Positions 57,528 to 64,000 of a stretch of 64,000 nucleotides of DNA are shown here, one piece after another. Both the position numbers and the translations under genes were made by a program. Each line of letters opens with the position of its first letter. Within the stretch, counting starts at the first letter, position 1. Source of the DNA: Ceratobasidium sp. AG-K (lineage: Eukaryota > Basidiomycota > Agaricomycetes > Cantharellales > Ceratobasidiaceae); assembly GCA_037039685.1 (NCBI GenBank), contig JAWNGF010000004.1, positions 2,542,001 through 2,606,000 on the forward strand. The letters run 5' to 3'. A model generated the notes under the pieces. The model was not told where the DNA came from. It saw only the letters and a program-made list of their open reading frames with translations, and made no database searches.

Positions 57528-59210
57528 GCTATGTTCAGGGTTCGAGTGAATGGACGGGGATAGGGACAATAGTTGCCCTGACTTGGCTGTGAGGCTCCCA
57601 TTTTATCGGTTACTAGATTGACTGTCGGCTAGTGCAGAAGGCTTGCTGCACACGTTATGCCATGTGCCTCCATGGCTAGCGCCCGTTCGGGGACACGAGG
57701 CCACCACGCACACTGCACGAGGCCAGTCTAGGCGTCAAAAGTATATCCACTTTTATGAAATTCATGAGATTGCCTACAGTTGGCCGGTGGGTGCCAATCC
57801 CACCGCGGAGCTTTAAGCATCCGCTCAGAAGCAAGGCGCTGGTATATCCTTTCGATTATAGTAATACCGCAACCGTGGCAGGGACACATTTTTTCCGGTC
57901 CGAGACGGGCTAGAGTCTACCAATTTGAGGTCGTAGAAGTTAGGCGTCATCTCAGGAGGTTGCCAAGATTTTGAGCAGAGCGAGCCAATGACTCCGCTAC
58001 CATGAGGGTGTCGGGACAGCAAAAAGTATCCATGTATTTTCGTTGCAAAGCTCCTAAATTAAAATGCGGCTCTCGTATTTGAAAAATAGGGCCTTTGTCG
58101 GGGCGAAGATTTCGGGTGGACGCACACCAAGTATCCACGAGGCAGTTGAATTACTCCAGAACTAATTCGGCGGCACATCGAGCAACAACATAGTGCCGAA
58201 ACCAGATGGTGTAATATGGACTTTTTGCATATGGCCCTCTAGCATAGATCCGGTAACAGCGATGATCATTGAGTGGCGATAGCAACGTGTTCTAGCATCT
58301 GAATTGGCCAGTAAGCGTCTGTAAGAAGCTAGATTCTCACTCATGCTGGTTGTAGCTTCTGCTGAAACATTAACATCCCTCTTAGACATGGCACAAAACA
58401 GTTTACCCTTGGCCACGGGTACAGTAATATTCCGCAATTACTTTCTGCCACTGGTGCCGACCACGGCCGACCGCAACGCACCAAGGGAATCAGCTGAGTG
58501 AAGGCACGTCTCACCTCAAGGAGATTCTAGCTAGACCCTCAGAGACTAGCCTAGCATAGTTGATGTAGATATGTCCAGTTGACGCTCTAGAGTAGGATTG
58601 TCGGGGTTATTCATGCGAGGTGGTTGGTCCTCCCCCCGTGGCCGAAGTACAAAGTCGAGAGCGATATGCAGAGACAACAAATTTAACCAGCAAAAGAGCG
58701 TTAGAATATATTACTTTACCAGGCCGCGATGATAGGCTTTAAACCCATAGTTATCGACAATTGCAAGTGTGACGACGCGCACACGCGATATGAGTTCGCG
58801 CCGTAGAAGAGTACAGCGAGCGGAATTTTTAGGGTGCGGAAACGGTACCATTGCGGAAGGTAGGTTTTATGTAGAAGGAGACTCAAGTCAGGGCCGCAAG
58901 TCCTCGTCATGATGCGTCCAAGTACGAGCTACTCAACGCCTGCAACCCGAGGCTTAACTACTACCGAAACGACCGCCATGATGAGGCAGTGCATAGGCTT
59001 AAGTATCCCCAGCTGATGATACACGCGACGCCCTTGCCCACGTGAAGGTACAACTCTAAGCGTAAATCGATCACCGCCGGCGAGTTGAATTTCAAGGTGT
59101 ATCGAGGAATGGTTTTTGTATGTTTTGCTTTTTCAGGGTCTTTGGCTATGGGGCCAATTTGTGCTACTTGTTCTGACTGATTCCCCGGGCCCGTTTTCTG
59201 CACTTGCAGG
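57528..59210. other. Intergenic region, no gene recognised
   Basis: Frames at 57825-58138 and 58162-58437 on the minus strand are open but unrecognised. A 5' exon of the following F-box gene should lie near its right end. Confidence 0.35.
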
Positions 59211-60916
59211 TACCAACATATGAGACTGCGCCCGAAGCCTCGACTTCGACAGAAAGCCCAAAGGCAACTTATTCTGAAACTTACCTATACTGGAAAGCCG
59301 TGCGCGGCCGTCTCTCGACCGCAATCAACGAGTATCTTGATGCTTGCGATGCCTTGAATGCTCTTTGCGCTTTGTCGATAAATACCCTTACCCACCGACC
59401 CCTTGTCGAATCAGTTTTACGATTAGTTAGCGAAGAGCTACCATTTTTATCCACTGAGCATGGGAAGTTGGTGATAGGAAAGGCCTCTCTCAGTGCCCTT
59501 AGGAACCGGTCGATGGTATTATGCCCGATCAGCTCTCTCCCAGCAGAAGTCCTAGCCCGTATTTTCGAACTGGCTAGTTTCTCTTGCATGCGGGGTACTT
59601 CCGAGACTAAGCAGCCACCAACTGTATGTCCCAGTGTGTTCGCCAGTGTTAGCACTCGATGGCGCCAAATTGCTCTAGGCCAGTGTCGGCTTTGGTCTCA
59701 CATTGACCTCGTTCCAACTAGTAACCCCGACTACAAGTTATACCGAAGGGCTGGTGTCTGGATTAATAGATCCAAAGATGCACCACTGCACGTCCATGTC
59801 CATCAACGCACAACTGTTAAACCCGATGAGGTCGCCCAGCTCACCAGGTTCCTCGCGCCACATATGGGACGGCTTTGCACATTATACGCGGTTGCCGAAT
59901 GTTACTCGCTTGACTTGTTCGAGGCACTATTGGCTTCTTGGATTGACTTTGGTCTATCAGGAGCAACGAAGACGCTCGTCATGCATCGCCCAGCTCCCAT
60001 TCCACTACTAGCTCGTCACGAACCAGAAAGCCTCCAACAACTACATACCCTCTACTTGCCAGAGCGAATCAACGGACTGTTCCAGCCGTTATGCAAGCTT
60101 CATCTACGCAACGTGTGCATTGGATGGGGTACCTCACTTTACCAGGATCTTTCCGAGCTTCACCTCGAGTCGCTTCTTGATTTTGTGGGCCCAACGATTG
60201 GCGAACTCGTGGCTGCCTTGCGCTCTAGCCCGGCGCTTCGTTCGTTGAAACTCGCGCGAGTGAGTCTTAGGATCGAGGCCGAAGGCGGTAGTGAAATTGA
60301 ACCAGCGCGTCTCAATAATCTCCAGTCGCTAAACCTGGCCGAAACAAGTGGTGTGGTGATGAAACAGCTTTTGCCCCTCATCGCTCCAGGAACAATACCT
60401 ATGTCCATGAGCATAGGCCTAGACGCACAGGAGCTTCTGCAGGACGAGATCAAGTCCTTCTTCGAGAGATCCAACGTGTGTCAATTGTATATTGACGTAC
60501 GTCGGCAAAACTGGTTGCCTACATTATTTGAGTCTGCCAAGTCGCTAGAAAGGCTTGCCATACGGAACTATTGCCTTGATCGAGCCGTCTTCTCCAGTTC
60601 GAGGAGTAGCGCCGAAACATCATCCGAAGAAGCCGACCACGAGTTGGGTATATGCGCCGGACTACACTCCCTATCCTTTATCGGATGTGAATTAGACTGG
60701 GTTCCGTTGCAAAGTATCGTTGCTGGCCATTCTAACTCACTCCGATCACTTGAAATCTGGCGCTCCAAGTTGTCGGGGCAGGGCGATGGGGTACTGGAAC
60801 TTTTACACAAGCAGATTCCGTGGGTCAAGTTATCCTGTCAATTGGAGGATTATCCGGTAGCGGATTGGGCAGTGTGTGATGAACATGATGGGAATAGTGT
60901 CCCCATCCCATCGTGA
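59211..60916 (+). CDS. Large F-box protein (third paralogue type)
   Basis: An open frame of nearly 570 codons. It opens after TTGCAG, a good 3' splice site, and has no early ATG, so a short upstream first exon is missing from this call. Features: TYLYWKAVRGRLSTAINEYL helix region, F-box ISSLPAEVLARIFELASF, WRQIALGQCRLWSHIDLV, then leucine-rich segments such as LYQDLSELHLESLLDF, LQSLNLAETSGVVM and LHSLSFIGCELDWV. The plan matches the F-box pair at 36-40 kb but sequence similarity is lower. The stop is TGA at 60914-60916. It is a likely SCF adaptor. Confidence 0.75.
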
Positions 60917-61343
60917 CTTGAATGCTTGTGAAGATTCCGCCTCTGCACTTCCATGCGGCCTTCTTTCTTTCTGTAGCCAAGTTGAGAATATTGTACCTCA
61001 GTGCACCCTGAACAAGGATACTTTGAATGCTGTTTGTCTAATCGAGGTTTTGTGAGGCCATTATATAATCCAATGATCGTGTGAACCAAGTGGTTCGCGC
61101 TCTACGTGCCGTTTGGATTCGGTCGATTGAGCATGCGGACCGATGGAACCTGGTGAGTCTACCTATCTGAACTCTTAACCAAGGCACACAGGAGTTGCGG
61201 GTTCACAAATCACTATTCTATATCACAAACCGGTCGGTCGTACAAACAGGCGGCCTATAAAAACACAGTTCTTCTGACCGAGAAGAAAGAAACGATAACA
61301 CTACAAGCGGTCACTTTTCCTTCATGAAGAGATTTAAAGGCTG
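60917..61343. other. Convergent 3' region, F-box / YOP1
   Basis: No gene is supported in these 430 bp. Confidence 0.45.
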
Positions 61344-62144
<801 letters not shown>

Positions 62145-62657
62145 GGCTGTGTGTGCAGAAAAGGGCAAAATCGCGGTCAGTAACACTGTAGCGATGCACA
62201 AATCCAACAACGGACAACTAACAGATTTTACACTAGTATTTCAAGGCAATAAGTTGGTTGTGGTGGTCGAGTCCTTGGAGAGGGCAAGATGAGGATGGCC
62301 CATGACGACACCCGCGTTTTTTAGGACGCACAAGAGAAGGACCCCGGGCGCAACTCTCATAATACGCATATTTTCTGAGCGGTCCACGTCGCGGCCTCGC
62401 CTAGAAGAAGCTCCTATTACCACATATGCGTGTCAGTAAAACACGTTGTGCAATCTCCTAGGGGTATGGTACATACACGAGGCTCCCCTATTATAGGGAC
62501 CTGGGTTTTACAGGGAAATTTCAGGGCGGACCCGAACGCGCTCTCCGGGGGATGACGCATCTAAGCGCTGAGCGCATATTTCACGTGTGTATTGACACGT
62601 CGAAGTCCTGAATTAGATCTAGACTTTGCGTACTGCGGCTTCACACCCACAACGATC
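62145..62657. other. Divergent promoter region, YOP1 / OST5
   Basis: A 513-bp gap between start codons. It has an imperfect CT/GA-rich mixture and no gene that I can support; a minus frame at 62241-62423 is unrecognised. Confidence 0.4.
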
Positions 62658-63043
62658 ATGTCGAGCTCGCAATCACAGTTGGAAGACTATGCCGCAGTCA
62701 AGGTATGCGATAGCCGATGCGAGTTGACACGTATTCAACGTTGAACACAGGCATTGTACGAGTCGCTCCCTCCTTTCGCTCCGCTTATTCCAACTGCGGC
62801 GCTCCCATACATCGCGTTCGTCCTTTTGACGAGTACGTTCGCGCTTGGCTTTTACTTCTCTACGTAAGTAGTAGTACCTATTCGACGCCCGCAAGCTATG
62901 CTCATTCATATTTATTCCTACGTGTTAATAGGCTACCCAAAAATCTTGCGCGGCCGCATGAGATCGTCGTATCCGTCCTTGCTAGTGTACTGGGCGGCAT
63001 GGGAGTTGTTGCACTGTTCTGCAGTGTTGGCGTATATGTCTGA
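62658..63043 (+). CDS. OST5: Oligosaccharyltransferase subunit Ost5 (TMEM258 family)
   Basis: Ost5 is a small two-span subunit of the ER oligosaccharyltransferase that N-glycosylates proteins. Three exons read MSSSQSQLEDYAAVK, ALYESLPPFAPLIPTAALPY, IAFVLLTSTFALGFYFST and LPKNLARPHEIVVSVLASVL, ending GGMGVVALFCSVGVYV with TGA at 63041-63043. Two hydrophobic spans and the end VASx-MG-x-GV-x5-VG-x-YV agree with the family. With DPM1 at 34 kb this is the second ER glycosylation gene here; the distance argues against a cluster. Confidence 0.85.
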
Positions 63044-63112
63044 ATAATATTGTCAAAATATCCGCCTGCGCGCCTGGCAGCTGGCTTGTCGGGTCGGTTA
63101 TTCCAGCGAGCA

Positions 63113-63783
63113 TTAGTTGTTGATACGCCAACCATGCCGGCATTCTGGATTGAGACACTGGAGTCGGGTTAGCAGTCAAAATTTGGAAGAATGAAAGGTG
63201 GATGTCATACCTCCAGGAATATAGTACTACCTTCGTCGGCACTCCGCAACTACGGACAACATCAGCAAATGCACATTTAATTTTTGAGTAGTGCTTGCCT
63301 GCCGCTCCTGAGAAAGCGCCTCCTTGTGGCCACACTTGGGGCACGTTTCCGCAGTCTAAGAATCATTTAAAACCCGTCAGTCGAGGTTGGATGATAGAAT
63401 ACCCTACTCACCTTGGTTTTGACATTGGCATCCAAATGCTCCTTGGTTTGGGTCGTCCTCTTCAATTGGAGAACTGATGGGAACGCATCAGGCTTTGAAC
63501 GAGTCTCGACTTCGTGATTTTCGTAGGCTGTACGCCGGTTTCAACCACTGGGATCAAATTTCTAGGGAGCGGAAGACGTACAACTGGCCGGCTCGAGGTG
63601 ACCGCATTGCTCGCACTTGACATTTTGGTCATCTTCGCCGGGCAGATCAAGGAGCGTCCCGCAAGTTGGACAAAAGAGCAGAGAGCCTGGGAAGTGGCTG
63701 AATTAGCTATGAAGATGCTCGTATTAAGGTTTCTTACCAATGCGGTGGGCACGTAGTACGTCAGTTTGAGTTGTTACCGGCAT
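63113..63783 (-). CDS. RPA12: RNA polymerase I subunit Rpa12
   Basis: Rpa12 (A12.2) supports transcript cleavage and termination by Pol I. Start MPVTTQTDVLRAHRIGSLLF, then N-terminal zinc ribbon CPTCGTLLDLPGEDDQNVKC-EQC, VETRSKPDAFPSVLQLKRTT, and the C-terminal TFIIS-like ribbon ETCPKCGHKEALSQERQ, LRSADEGSTIFLE, CLNPECRHGWRINN. The acidic tip (ADE) for cleavage is present. The last ribbon half is C-x4-C rather than the usual C-x2-C. The intron 63250-63298 has GC-AG ends (CAG|GCAAGC). The stop is TAA at 63113-63115, 69 bp from the convergent OST5 stop. Confidence 0.88.
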
Positions 63784-63960
63784 GAGGGAGAGGAGGCTGT
63801 CGGGGTCGACTGCTAAACCAAAATCTGCATCTAATCTTATCTTAACCTTCTTCGATTACCCCAGCGTGTCTATGACTAAGCAGTCAACCCTCCATCGCTT
63901 ATCCACGACCCCTATCCCGTTCACGGCCGCCTTACGACTCTGATTTTTGCTGCCTGACCG

Positions 63961-64000
63961 ATGCCTCAGAAATTCAATGAATCTACTCCCCCTGCGTCTC
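63961..64000 (+). CDS. Possible start of a plus-strand gene cut by the window edge
   Basis: An ATG at 63961 opens MPQKFNESTPPAS and stays open to the end of the window. Its position, divergent from RPA12, suits the layout, but 40 bases are too few for more. Confidence 0.25.
   Translation, partial: MPQKFNESTPPAS

Overview
The window looks like a genomic contig from a filamentous basidiomycete, most likely an Agaricomycete of the Rhizoctonia type (the genus is inferred, not proven). Nearly every protein gene is split by many 45-75 bp introns. The gene set is eukaryotic and fungal: chitin synthase chaperone, GH16 glucanase, secreted M28 aminopeptidases, large F-box families.

Left part, 1-26.4 kb, is a dense housekeeping block: UTP18 (-), a DUF21/CBS (CNNM/Mam3-type) membrane protein (+), ChaC gamma-glutamylcyclotransferase (-), a GT25 glycosyltransferase (+), CHS7 (+), a PCL-type cyclin (+), a small membrane protein (-), TRM2 tRNA methyltransferase (+), an SDR reductase (-), tubulin cofactor C (+), RTF2 (-), an F-box protein (+), dynein roadblock light chain (-), a small membrane protein (+), mitoribosomal mL38 (-) and a branched-chain aminotransferase (+). 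From 13.4 to 26.4 kb the strand alternates at every gene. Neighbours form divergent pairs with 72-229 bp between start codons, and convergent pairs separated by about 120-240 bp.

An intron-containing tRNA-Pro(CGG) (26.72-26.82 kb) and a perfect 93-bp tandem duplication mark the edge of this block. To the right, 27-61 kb is accessory-like and gene-poor. It holds a tandem pair of M28 aminopeptidases, two adjacent intronless F-box paralogues and a related one at 59-61 kb, a GH16 glucanase, DPM1, a serine-rich disordered protein, a possible solo LTR, and six copies of an unusual small-protein family.

That family (about 32.5, 43.8, 45.7, 48.1, 55.1 and 57.2 kb) has the order and key motifs of a double-stranded-RNA-binding domain: a first helix, three strands, then G-x-G-x-S-K-x-x-A-K-x-x-A before a last helix. 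Four copies have two such domains, two have one. I know of no description of this family and rank it as the most interesting content here.

The right edge, 61.3-64 kb, returns to housekeeping genes: YOP1 (-), OST5 (+), RPA12 (-), and possibly the start of another plus-strand gene.

Several genes carry single-base frame breaks at homopolymer runs, which may be sequencing errors. Exon limits were placed by eye from splice signals and protein conservation; most are good to a few bases, while terminal exons of the lineage-specific genes are uncertain.
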